Source: Micropterus salmoides
Taxonomy: Eukaryota; Chordata; Actinopteri; Centrarchiformes; Centrarchidae
Assembly: GCF_014851395.1 (NCBI RefSeq)
Contig: NW_024041262.1
Location: forward strand, 15,119,671 to 15,183,670
Direction: 5' to 3'
Length of the DNA: 64,000 bases
Part shown: one piece after another, positions 13,730 through 41,455 of the stretch
How positions within the stretch are numbered: position 1 is the stretch's first letter
Layout of the letters: every line of letters begins with the position of its first letter
Notes under the pieces: model-generated
What the model was told of the DNA's origin: nothing
Database searches by the model: none
The model's input: only the letters and a program-made list of their open reading frames with translations
Position numbers and translations under genes: made by a program

Positions 13730-14685
13730 GGGATTGGGATAACAAATCAAAGAGGAAATCTGGTAAGCACTGATGGCTCATTTTTAGATTCCTGCTATAT
13801 TACATTTTGTCTTCAGTGAATGGGTATTACTCTTTAATCTAACCTGCAGGCAACACAGCCTCAGAAGTGGACCGTGACATCAAGCAAAAGAAATTCTACT
13901 TTATTTGTCTTGTCTTTTGTATTGTTTCTGTCTAAAAAGCTACTTGCTTGCTCACATAAATCTGTTTATAGAATATAACCATGTTGACCAATACCTACAA
14001 AACAGTGAGATGCCGTTTAGAAATTATTATAACCCTTCTTAAATAGAAAAATAAAATAAAATATCAATGTTCATATCAACATAAAAAAAGTACATTTTAC
14101 TTACTGTACATACTTACTGGTGACTGATCAACAAATATATTATCTGTTTGGCATTCTAAGCAGATAATTTTTTTGATTCATTGATTAGTCGTTCAGAGTC
14201 CACAGTGATTTCCTCAAATTATTTTGTATGACCTACAGTTAAAAGCCTATATATCTTTAATTTACAATGAAAACAGGGGATCAGCAAATCCTCACATTGG
14301 AGAAGCTGCAACAGCAACAGTTAACAACTAACCGTTGCAGCTCTATTCAGCTGCTCATCTCTATTTTATCTCTTATTTATCTATTTTAAACTCTTGCACT
14401 TATGATGACAAAACCCTCCCATTAGTTCTATGATGTTATCGTTACCTCTAGAACGTCTGCTGTTGGCTCCAATGAAAGACTCATACAGCTCCCAGTGCAA
14501 GAGCATCCTGGGGGTTTAGGGGTTTAAGGTAATTAATCGTAATGTCTTCATCTTTATTCCATGTTGGGACCTTTGTTGCATGTTATTCCAATATCTCTAA
14601 TGTCGATACTATCTAATAAAGGCATAAAATGTCTTACTTACTTAAATACTTCTCCCACTCCCAATCCACTGCCTATAAGTCTTAC

Positions 14686-16604
14686 CTTGTAGCTGATGCT
14701 GCTCCAGGGCCAGTGTCTCCAGTGTGTAGTTGCAGAACTCCAGATTCTCCATGGCTTGCGTGCGGGCTGTCTCGTCTTCCTCCTCCTCCAACATGGTCCT
14801 GAGTTCCTCCGCTGTATGTGCATATGCCTCCATGTCGTGCTCCACCTCTTGTAGCCGTAGCAGCAGCTGGTACTTTTCCTCCTCTTCCCTCTGCCTCTGC
14901 CTCTCCAACTCCATCTCTCTCTCCAGCTCTTTCTCGGCTTCCAGCTGGCACTGGATTTCATGTTCCTGGGCAGCTGCAAGGTCACCAAACTCAGCCTGCC
15001 CTTCTGTTATTTGGTTGATGGTGTTTATAGCTGGTTCGTCAGGGGTGTAGAAGATGTGGCTGCTGGTTGGAGGAGCAGTATTGTGTCTCGGGCAGCGAGG
15101 TGGGGGCCGTGGAGCAGGGCGAGCTGGTTTGTATGCAGGTGGGGCTGGGGGACGAAGGACTCTAGGACGAGGAGGAGGAGGGCGAAGGCTCTTGCGCCTC
15201 TCTAGTGAGGAAGAGGCAGAGTTCGACTGCAAGAGGTGGGACAGTGGTGAATGTGAGGAGCCTCGAATTATATCGCTTTCATCACTGTACTCCAGGATAG
15301 AAAAGTGGCGAGAGACATGGGATTGCTGGCTCAGATCACCAACAGAAGACGTGTCCCTGGGAGCACCAGAACTCTTGTTAGTATCACTATATGAAGTAGT
15401 CAAGCTTTTCTCAAATTCAAAAAGTTGCTGGGTTAGCTTGGCCTCCAGGTCACCAGCTGAGGTTACAAGGGCATCTAAGGTGATGGATGATGGCATTATA
15501 CCATTGGAGCCACGCACCGTCTGCTGGGAACGTTGCCGTGTCTCAGCACTGCCCATCATATCAGCATCACTGACACTAGAGTGGCGAGTTAGCTTCTTCT
15601 GTTTATGGCCCTCAGCAAGGTTAAATAACATCTGGCCAAGCTTGGGAGTTCTGTCATTGGTGATGGCACTATCCGTTGGTGGCCTCTGGTAGTATCTGCT
15701 GTCTTTAGACCAACCATGCTGAGTGCTAGGGAGGGTTAGGCTATGGGTTAGTTTGGTCTGTAAGGATCGAGTGTTACCATTAGTAAAGTTAGACTGATTT
15801 GTGCCAGAAGATGGTCCATGGTGCTTATGGCTATGTGTAGACAGGCTAGGCCGAGATGGGAGTTTGGGCCTTGCTGGAGGAGTGGATTTGGGTCTCTCGG
15901 GCCCTCTTTGTGTTGGAGCAACAGGTCTACGCGGCTGACAGTCAGGCCTGCTACCATCATCTCTCTGTACTCTGTTGTTAGTTTGAGCTCCTGTATGTTT
16001 GTTTTCACTTTGCCACCTCTGCTCCTCAGTCCTCTCAAAGTAGTCCAGGTCCCACACTGTATGATCCTCATATGGCCTCCATTCAGGATCATTCTCTGAC
16101 TCGTTGGGACATAAACGATCTGAGCTGTGTTCAGAAGTAAAGCTGTTCTCCTTGTCTTCTTCTGGTTCAACAGCATTTGTTTCCTCTGCAGTTTTCTGCC
16201 CATCGTCCTCTATTTTGACAAAACGATGAGGAAAAATACCACGTTGCCCTAGAAGCTCCCCCTCCAGCCAACCGTCTTCCAAAGTGTTTATAACACGTAT
16301 GCGATCCCCCATATCAAAGTCCAACTCGCCTGGTTCCATGGCCCGAAACTCATACAGTGCCACTACAAAGACACCACCCTCCTCCTCCTCCTGTTGCTCT
16401 TCCTCTTCCTTTACTACAGCCTCCTTCTGCTCCTCTTCCTCTCTCAGAAAAACCTCTCCTTCTTCTACACCTTCCTCTTCAGTGCCCTCTTCTGCATCGT
16501 AAGGGTCCTCGTAGTTTAACTGTTTAGAATCATTGTTCAAATACTGGCAGTCCGCGGGCTCCTGAGGAGATCGGAGAGGACCCAGGAGCTCCACAAACCC
16601 CTCT
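14686..16604 (-). CDS. dnmbp: dnmbp (Tuba) large exon: end of one SH3, a complete SH3, Pro-rich region and coiled coil (partial, runs into gap)
   Basis: DNMBP is a Cdc42 exchange factor that ties dynamin and N-WASP/Ena-VASP proteins to membranes; the family has four N-terminal SH3 domains, a DH, a BAR and two C-terminal SH3 domains. Here 639 codons are open from the gap edge to the donor CAAG|GTAAGA at 14686/14685 (phase 1). The first residues, EGFVELLG, are the typical last strand of an SH3 domain. A Glu-rich linker of about 50 residues follows. Next comes a full SH3 that begins VVALYEF and contains GWLEGELLGQRGIFPHRFVKI (the ALYDF, Trp and PxxFV positions of the fold). Then a long Ser/Thr-rich segment, a proline-rich block (RPPPPRPRVLRPPAPP) and a charged coiled coil (ELEREMELERQRQREEEEK and onward) end the exon. 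This order matches SH3-3, SH3-4 and the linker before the DH domain. Confirmed by position next to cpn1, as in human 10q24. The start lies in the gap, so no initiator is given. Confidence 0.9.
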
Positions 16605-17104
16605 NNNNNNNNNNNNNNNNNNNNNNNNNNNNNNNNNNNNNNNNNNNNNNNNNNNNNNNNNNNNNNNNNNNNNNNNNNNNNNNNNNNNNNNNNNNNNNNN
16701 NNNNNNNNNNNNNNNNNNNNNNNNNNNNNNNNNNNNNNNNNNNNNNNNNNNNNNNNNNNNNNNNNNNNNNNNNNNNNNNNNNNNNNNNNNNNNNNNNNNN
16801 NNNNNNNNNNNNNNNNNNNNNNNNNNNNNNNNNNNNNNNNNNNNNNNNNNNNNNNNNNNNNNNNNNNNNNNNNNNNNNNNNNNNNNNNNNNNNNNNNNNN
16901 NNNNNNNNNNNNNNNNNNNNNNNNNNNNNNNNNNNNNNNNNNNNNNNNNNNNNNNNNNNNNNNNNNNNNNNNNNNNNNNNNNNNNNNNNNNNNNNNNNNN
17001 NNNNNNNNNNNNNNNNNNNNNNNNNNNNNNNNNNNNNNNNNNNNNNNNNNNNNNNNNNNNNNNNNNNNNNNNNNNNNNNNNNNNNNNNNNNNNNNNNNNN
17101 NNNN
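16605..17104. other. Assembly gap, exactly 500 N
   Basis: Unsequenced run. The dnmbp exon at its left edge is cut mid-domain, so the gap contains at least the rest of that SH3 domain. The round length suggests a placeholder of unknown true size. Confidence 0.99.
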
Positions 17105-17738
17105 ATATTAGGCTGAGAGGTCCAGTAGTTTGTGAGATTAGCTGCAGACAGATACACACACATACACGACCAAACGCATGACCCCATCCATGGTGCTGTT
17201 TAATGATACTTTCTTCAATATGCTTCATGTTTCTTTGTTAATTAGCTTTTATATCTCCTGCAATGCTATTCTTGTTGTCTTTATCTTCGGCTTTGTTATA
17301 ATTACAGTGATCAAGGATACAAATAATTTAAGTGCCTTAAAGAATAATAAACAGACAAATAAAAAGACATTTAAAGAAGAAACACAAAATACAGAGATGA
17401 TAAATAATGACAGCAAAAACATTCTTTTATTTTCACTTTAAATTTTCATCAAATTATAGTAATCAAAATCCAAAAAGTCCTTTTACAAATACAGGATAGC
17501 TGTGTTCATACAAATCAACACTGTTACATAAATACACCAGACACACAGTTTATATTTATCAACAAAAACACAGAGGTTTGAAATACATAATCATAAGACT
17601 ACAAGGGTAAAATTACATACATATGTTATGGTCAATTATAATTTCCGTAATTTTTATGTATGTGTGTGTATGTTTTACGCGGGATTTTTAGTACATGTGT
17701 ATATATGTTTGTGTGTTGTCTAAATTATTGTCCATGTC
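17105..17738 (-). other. cpn1: cpn1 3' untranslated region and short spacer before the gap
   Basis: AT-rich sequence with no exon seen on either strand. The part nearest 17738 should be cpn1 3' UTR. Confidence 0.6.
17427..17432 (-). terminator. cpn1: Candidate cpn1 polyadenylation signal AATAAA
   Basis: AATAAA on the minus strand (TTTATT on the plus strand), about 305 bases after the cpn1 stop codon. Use as a signal is inferred from position only. Confidence 0.4.
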
Positions 17739-33967
<16,229 letters not shown>

Positions 33968-34545
33968 GGTCCCTCAGTCCAACTTGGGCAGCACAGGAGA
34001 AGAGGAGAGGACGCTGGAGAAGAGACTGCCCGCAGCTATGCAAAACACTCTCACACTCTCAGATGTATGTTTATCTCCTTACACACCAAACATACTGCTT
34101 ACTCCCTGATTGCTCTTTCCCTTTCTTGTCCCCTTCTTTCTCCTGCTCTCCCTCTCCCTGTGCCTCCTCCCACATACAGTCCCCACACTGAAGAGCAAGT
34201 AAGGACAGCCCCCTGCTCCCTCTTTGTCTCACTCTCCTCCTCCAACAGCTGCTTCTCTCCCTCTCTCTCCCTTTGAGTCCTTGTCAAGTACATGCTACTT
34301 GCTTTATTGGTGCTTAGAATACTTCTGCTTCAAGTAGTTTGCCCCGCAGCCCCCTCAGCTCTCTGCACACAGAATCTGAATTTCATTCTGTCTCTGAGAC
34401 ACTCATTTTCTATCCCTTTCTTTGTCTCTAACTCTTGTTCTATACTCCCTTCCTGGGAAAGAGGGGTTGTTTCCACGGCACTGCTCTCCCCAACCCCTGC
34501 AGCCCTCAATCATCCATTCATTAACTCTTAAGTCAACACACAAAC

Positions 34546-34547
<2 letters not shown>

Positions 34548-34576
<29 letters not shown>
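34548..34576. repeat. (TG)n microsatellite
   Basis: TG run seen directly, 5' flank of cpn1. Confidence 0.97.
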
Positions 34577-34579
<3 letters not shown>

Positions 34580-34647
34580 CGTGCTCCTCTGATGAATCAG
34601 TGTGGGAACTCCTTTACAATCGTTGGACTGATTTTGTTGCTGTTTCC

Positions 34648-34648
<1 letters not shown>

Positions 34649-34690
<42 letters not shown>
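34649..34690. repeat. (TG)n microsatellite
   Basis: TG run seen directly, 5' flank of cpn1. Confidence 0.97.
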
Positions 34691-34691
<1 letters not shown>

Positions 34692-36617
34692 CATTTATAC
34701 ACACACACAGAGGAAATGTGTGTATGTATGAATTGCATACACTTATAGCCCAGAGAAGAAAGACCAAACGCTGCAAATAAACACAGGTTGATGCCAAGAT
34801 ACATGCACCCCCCCCAACAAAACACACGCACACACACTCACTGCAGAGTGTGCAAGGGGTGCTGTCAATCAAACATGCCAGAGAAAAGAAGAGCCTTTTC
34901 CTTGCAGAATGTTGTGCAACTGCTTGTGGAAGTTTCAAAAAAAGAGAGAAGAGAAGGCAAACGTGAAGCAAGAGAAAGAATTACAGATGGAAAATTGAGC
35001 AACAAAAGGCTAAGGAAGAAGGAGGACTGTAAAAAAACAAAAATTAAAATAAAAAGGGTACAAAGAGCAGTTGAACAATGGACAAGGATGGAGAGAAAGC
35101 AGGATAAGAGAAGAGATACAGAAATTGAGAGAAAGATCAACTTGGCTGCACTGTGGTTTAATTCCATGAAAATTAGCTTCTCTGTTTGAGCATTTACACA
35201 TCATATGCCATCAATGTCCTTGTAATCAACAATCTGAAGTAAGTAGGACTGCTTCGGATCAGTTTGTTGAATTGTTGACAACATCCCATGACAAGATAAG
35301 ACTCTTGAAGTCAAAACAGCACAGCATAAAGTCTGGGTAAAACCCTTGAGTTAACCTTGAGTGACGGTGTAAGCAACAATGAGAACTAGTGATGTTTTGT
35401 ATTTAAATGAAATGTGGAATGTAGGGGACTCTTCATATAAACTAAACTTTACCACTATGTCACAGTGTCGTATTCCTGCACTACTCACTAAAAATCATCC
35501 ACCAGTCAATCAATATGCTTTAGTGTTCATAATCATGCTTAACAAAGGCCAAAGTAAGGGGGGAAAAACTTAAATGAGTCAAACCCAAGGGTTGTGTTGT
35601 CCAAGAACATCTCATGTATCGTCCATGTGCTTTCAATGGCTCCAGAGGCCACATGTTGTAAGAAGGTGACATCTGGTGGATGTAAATGCTACTACAGCCA
35701 AGGGCACAGCAGTTCTGCAGGGGCTTAAGATGCAGGCTATGTATGTATTATTTACCCCTTGTCACATATAAACCTATAGAATCAGATTCAGAATCATGTT
35801 TATTTTAAAGAAAGGTTAGCTTGTACTGTACAAAAAAAGTTTTTACCTTAAGTGTTTTAAGGGTTCGGTCTTCTTGTCACCATAACTGTCGTGCGCGTCA
35901 ATCAGACGAGATTAGACATTAGCAAGAAAAATAGGCAAGGAGCACTTTGGTTGGCCTTTCTCAGCTCGAGGCAATCGTCTTGCCAATGAACGGTCAACTG
36001 GAGACTGAGAGGAATAAATAAAATAAATTCTGCCAGAACAACAGAGACTCTGTGTGCTTCCAAAAGCACCAATTTTATTACAAACAACAACCAGATGTGA
36101 AGCTAATGAGAACAACCTTCACCTTTCTGTTAAAACATTTAAATATTAGGCCAGTATTTGGCTAAGTTTCATCCTCAACACATTTTGAGTCACTATATGC
36201 TAATATGTGGCAAAAATAAAATAAAATAAAAATAGACTTATTATTCCCTTGTGCATTCCTGCAGCCAAGGTGATCACACACACAGAGGAGAGCTGTTTTG
36301 GTGACTTACAGCATGTATCCACTAGAGGACGTGTATACTCATGCAAACTTCATGTAGACATATTGCTCACTGGTATAGATCGATGAATTCTAAACATTTT
36401 AGTTGTGAAGCCAATAAAACCTAAATTTGTTTTTTGTTGAGACATTTGGTTACAATTTTTTATGCACAGTCCAATTTATTATTACATTTGAATATTACAC
36501 AACATATAATGCGATGTTCAGTAAAACAGTTTCCCGAGTGCAAAACAACAAGCCTGCTTACAGTATGTCACATTCTCCTCCATCAACATAAAATATCCTA
36601 ACTCACAGGATGCTGCA

Positions 36618-36646
36618 CATTTCCGCCCACCGTTATAGTATGATAA
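36618..36646 (+). promoter_or_regulatory. itgb3: Possible ETS and GATA sites upstream of itgb3
   Basis: ATTTCCGCCC (an ETS core CGGAAA on the minus strand), CCGTTA (MYB-like) and TGATAA (GATA) lie within 29 bases, about 175 bases before the itgb3 ATG. ETS and GATA factors drive megakaryocyte/thrombocyte genes. Function here is inferred from words alone, and such short words are common by chance. Confidence 0.3.
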
Positions 36647-36818
36647 TGAGAGCTGCGGATGGGGAGTATAGGGAGGGGTGGCTCCAAGACATTTGACTCT
36701 ATTTGGAGTTGTGTCGATTGCAGATGAAGAAAGTTTTAGTTTTTTCCTGTTCTTTTCTACTTGTACCTACACCAGAGCTCGTTGACAGACTCCGTGCTCA
36801 CAGAGAGCCCGCACCAGG

Positions 36819-36897
36819 ATGGGTGCTCTCCAGGCGCAAAGGATATTATGGATGTGTGGTTTGATCCTTACTCTTTCTATCTTCACAGGAGTGTGTG
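36819..36897 (+). CDS. itgb3: itgb3 exon 1: signal peptide
   Basis: ATG at 36819. [20 protein letters not shown] then IFTGVC: hydrophobic core as expected for a secretory leader. Donor G|GTAAGT, phase 1. Confidence 0.9.
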
Positions 36898-39800
36898 GTA
36901 AGTTTTAATTTTCTGTTCTGCCGTTTTCATGTTTGCCCGTGTGGCAAGAACAAGTTGTAGAGGAACAGAGGACAGAATTTGCCTGTCATGGCAACATGTC
37001 CACTTTAGGGTGTCAATACCCTTTGCTCAACTTAATTGGCAAGTTATTTCTTGCATTTGTGGCATTAATTTAGAAAGCAAAATGATGCGTCATTTGTGCA
37101 GAGTAAATAGTTTTAATCACATCCAGGAACTAAAAAGATGTGGTTTCATTGGGCCAAAATGTTATCAAAAGCAGATCTAATGATATATTTTTCTTAAACG
37201 TTTGTATTTTTCATTTTTTTACTGAAAAACTAACATTCTGATGTCACATTCATAAGTTATTATTTTAAATAGAATTATTCACCATAGGAGATAAGCCCTA
37301 TATTTTCTGACATAATGAATGAAGAATAGCTGTATGTTTGGAGAAATAACTCCCCTTTTGGTTACAGGTTTAAATGTCTGCACCTCCAGAGGGGCCAGCA
37401 CATGCAAGCAATGTCTGGCTGTGCACCCCAGCTGTGCGTGGTGCTTCCAGGAGGTGGGTTCCTTCTTTTCCACTTCACTTCATTTAGGCATTAAGCTGTC
37501 TGCCAGGCTGGTGCAGGGTGGTACAGATACCCTCATCAGCCAAGTTTCTTTTGTTTTTTTCTGAAAACATCAAAGAGGTTCAGGTGAAAATGAAAGAAAC
37601 CATTTCTTAATGGTTTTTTTGAAGTCAAATCTACCCAGTACCCTTTCAATTTTATTTAAAGTGGAATTAAGTGGTGGAAATGATAGAATTTTTGCCTTTT
37701 AAGTCCAGAGTTTTTTCGAGTGCTTCTTTATTCCAGGATGTTTTTAAACAGAAACTTAATCTTGGGCCATTTCTGGAATTTGTCCTCCCTGTTACAGTTT
37801 AGCCTTCAAATGAATCCAATATGCCCTTCTTTCTCAATGCAGCTTAATTACAGATGGTATTTCTGTAAATAAACTATTTGATTACAAAGTGCTTCTAAAC
37901 CGGTGAGGAGGTTGCCGGAAGCGGACTGCTTTTCTGTATAAAAATGTCCCACCTCTTCTGTCAGGATTTCGGCCAGGGGGTCGCCAGTTCTTCCCGCTGC
38001 AATCTGAAGAGTGAGCTGGTGGCGGCGGGCTGTGCTCCATCAGCTCTGGCGTCTCCAACCAGCAGACTGCATGTGATCGAGAACCGGCCCCTCAGCAACA
38101 AGGCGGCAGGTGCCACACAAAGCGTCACCCAGATAAAGCCCCAGAAACTACACATCACCCTCAGACCAGGTAGGGGTTACCATCTGAGTTAATGGTTTTT
38201 ACAACTGTGTGTATCAGAAAGGTTGTGTTTTGATTTAGAGGTAAGTTACATACAATAGTTACAACAGAAGTTTAATATCAATTACATCAAGCAAAAACTA
38301 TTTGGTATTTCTTTATTCCATTTACCAGATGATGCTCAGCGCTTCACAGTAAAGGTGCGTCAGGTAGAGGACTACCCTGTAGATCTATACTACCTTATGG
38401 ATCTCTCCTACTCCATGAATGATGACCTCTTCCGCCTGAGGACACTGGGCAAAGGCCTGGCCGAGGCCATGAACCGCACCACCAGCAACCTACGCATGGG
38501 CTTTGGGGCTTTTGTGGACAAGCCGCTCTCACCTTACATGTACATCTCCCCCAAAGAGGCTGTGAAGAACCCTTGCTACAGGTAAAAGAGAAGCTAGTTG
38601 GGCTTTAAGTCGCAGCTTTGTGGACTGTCCTCTCACAGAAGTTTTATCAGCTGTGTATTCAACCATCTTGGACAATACATGCTGACCTGGTTACATCCAG
38701 ATCCAAACAAAAGAGACAAAACAACAATTTATTATGTCAGTTACCGTTTATTTGAAGTGTATCATCCTGATAATAATTTTATTATTGTTATTTGGTCATG
38801 TTTTACTGTAAAAAAGGGAAACTCCTCCGAGTTACAATTTGGAGACACATGTTCAAAATGTATAAAACAACTGGGGGGATTCTTAAAGGAAAACCTCAAC
38901 ATTTTTGCTCTCCTGGCTGTAATTTAACAGACGGGAGAGCAAAAGAGCGCATTCTCAAACTTAAAGGTTTTTTTTTTGCATTCCTAATACGTACCCACTG
39001 GTGTTAATTTCAGCGGTTGTTTATGTCTGCATGTGGGAAGTAGCTTCATTATGCAGATGATGTCATTTTTGTGAGTACTTCTTTAAACACAGCATTGCAG
39101 TGTAAAAATGCAAACAGGCTCATAGTCACAGCACTTGTTAAAGGCTTACAGTGGCTCCATAGTGCATGGTCAGCTGCTCTGAATCAGCCGCAGGTAAATG
39201 AGTAAGAGTGTCCCAGTGCAAACTGCCGTAACCCCACCCAAAGGCTCCTCTGAGGCTGATTCGGTGATTTAAGCTTTCTTGGGGTCATTCACTTACCCGC
39301 TTACACACAGTCTGCCGAGATCCAGCCTCCAGGAATGTTTGTGTAGAAGATAAGACGTGGAGAGTTTTGGTGTAGCAGTGTACAAAAAATGGAATGATGG
39401 GTCCACAGGCAGTGCAAGAGAGCCCTTTTTAACATAATTCTTGGGGAAACTAACAGCAGGGAGATTTACTGATGAACGACAGGAACAACTTTAAAGAGGG
39501 CAACGTTGTGTCTGTCCACTTTGGTCCAGACTGAAATATAAAAAAATTGCTACACAAGTATTTTTGGAGATTTGCATCCACATTTGCACATTTGAATACA
39601 TTTTTAAACATGTAAACTCATTTAACCTGAATGTGTTTAATTTAACATGCAAACAGATGTTCAGATGAATGAACAAGCTGACAGCAGCTCTGCTCAACCC
39701 TGATCAGTTGAACTCTGTTTCATTGACAGCATTAACACCACCTGCCTGCCCCAGTTTGGCTACAAACATGTTCTGTCTCTGACGGAGGAGGTGAGCCGCT

Positions 39801-41406
39801 TCACAGAGGAAGTGAAAAAGCAGATGGTGTCCAGAAACCGAGATGCCCCAGAGGGAGGCTTTGATGCCATCATCCAGGCTGCTGTGTGCAAGGTGAAGAG
39901 ACAAACTGCATGTGCAAACACACTCACTGTCTCACACGCGTAACTCTGATTTTGTTTTACATTCTTTGTCTCTTCTTTCAAACACATACACAAGCATTTC
40001 AGGATTTCAAAAGCTAAATGAAATAGTTTGATCTCCTTTCCTTTTACTGTTTGATGGGAACTAGGATCAGATCGGTTGGCGCCCTGGTGCATCCCACCTT
40101 CTGATCTTCACCTCGGATGCTAAGACTCACGTGGCTCTGGACGGTCGTCTGGCTGGAATCGTGCAACCCAACGATGGGAAGTGTCACCTCAACTATGACA
40201 ACATGTACAGCATGTCTACCACCATGGTTAGTGTGTGATTTAAGTGTGTGATTGGTGCGCAGACAGTGGACAGAAGCAGTATGACATAGAAACTCAGAGA
40301 ATGAAATACATTGAATTTGAAGGACTGTACAAATTTGAAAAGGAGCATTTCAGTGTTTATGTTTGCATGTGCTAACCACACCGCCCGGTTTTGGCCCCAC
40401 AGGATTACCCATCTCTAGCGCTGATCACAGAGAAGATGTCAGAGAACAACATCAATCTCATCTTTGCTGTCACCAACCCTGTGGTTCGTCTGTACCAGGT
40501 CAGGAGCTCTGCAGCTCAGCATTTTATTCTATTCAAGTTCTGTGGTTTGGATCCTGCACCGGAAGACTGGAAACTCCAAATTAATCACTATTATACACTG
40601 TTCAGACAAAGCAAGATACAAACTCAGTTTTTCCCAAACTGGAAACAGTTTAACAATGAAAGGGACTATTTGCAGGAATTAGAGAGAATAAGAGATCAAA
40701 CCGTCATTGTTCATAAAGGAAAACAGGTCATGAATTTAAGAACATTGTGAAGATATGAGTCAGAGTTTTTCACACTTGTGCTTTTTTAGCATGTTTTTAC
40801 TCAATTATTTGTGTACCATAAAACAGTAAATGTTTGGAAAACCTCTCACAACTATATCATACCATGAAAACAATTCAGCCATTGTGACATTGCGTCACAA
40901 GCTTAACTGCCTCAAGTTTCCTTTTTTTTGTACCTGTTGTTTCTTGTCATTAAAGGTCCACAAAATGGCCTAATCTTTCTATTGAATAGTGTAATAACAC
41001 ATAATTAAATTATATATACGTAAGTAGTGGTAAAACATTTTATTGACAATATTTTTATAATTACAATAATTAATTTATCATCAACAAAAAAACAATTGAA
41101 TTCCATTGAATGTTTGACCTATTTTAAGGGTCAATATACTACATTTTAACAATGTTTTACAACATATGTAAATTTAGGTGTGTGTTTTATACATAATTGG
41201 GACTGATGATACGTTAGCGACTAGTAATAATTATGGTTTGTAAATAGTTTCCCTAACTGTGCAGGATGACAACAGTTAGCTTTGTGTGTCTTTCTGTTTT
41301 ATAGAACTACAGTGAGCTGATTCCTGGCACCACAGTAGGAACACTGTCCAACGACTCGGGCAATGTTGTTCAGCTCATACTGAAGGCTTACGCTGTAAGT
41401 GTTACA

Positions 41407-41455
<49 letters not shown>

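Larger units (their letters stand above)
8123..14685 (-). other. dnmbp: dnmbp intron, including the presumed alternative promoter next to 8122
   Basis: Intron between the SH3 exon (donor at 14685) and the alternative exon. If the latter is a first exon, its promoter and 5' UTR lie just above 8122. An upstream frame of 103 codons on the minus strand (8172-8483) would be a uORF if transcription starts above 8483, but it shows no family features. Around 12480-12560 there is a fragment with the words CCCTTGAGCAAGGCA and CCAACTGCTGCACTGACTC that resembles dispersed fish repeats. Two TG microsatellites are listed separately. No other exon was seen. Confidence 0.55.
33968..36818. other. Divergent intergenic region between cpn1 and itgb3
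   Basis: 2.85 kb holding the 5' flanks and 5' UTRs of two genes that point away from each other. Simple TG repeats lie at 34548-34576 and 34649-34690. ORFs here are microsatellite or low-complexity artefacts. A possible ETS/GATA site group is listed at 36618-36646. No third gene is visible. Confidence 0.75.

Noticed and set aside
15054..15692. 212-codon plus-strand frame
   Set aside because: Antisense shadow of the dnmbp SH3/proline-rich exon.
16530..17228. Frames running through the N gap
   Set aside because: Artefacts of translating N; the flanks are in different frames and the right flank shows no coding features.
34403..35189. Several frames with Cys/Val or Thr/His repeats and a Lys/Arg-rich frame
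   Set aside because: Products of TG/CA microsatellites and an A/G-rich stretch in the cpn1 to itgb3 intergenic region.
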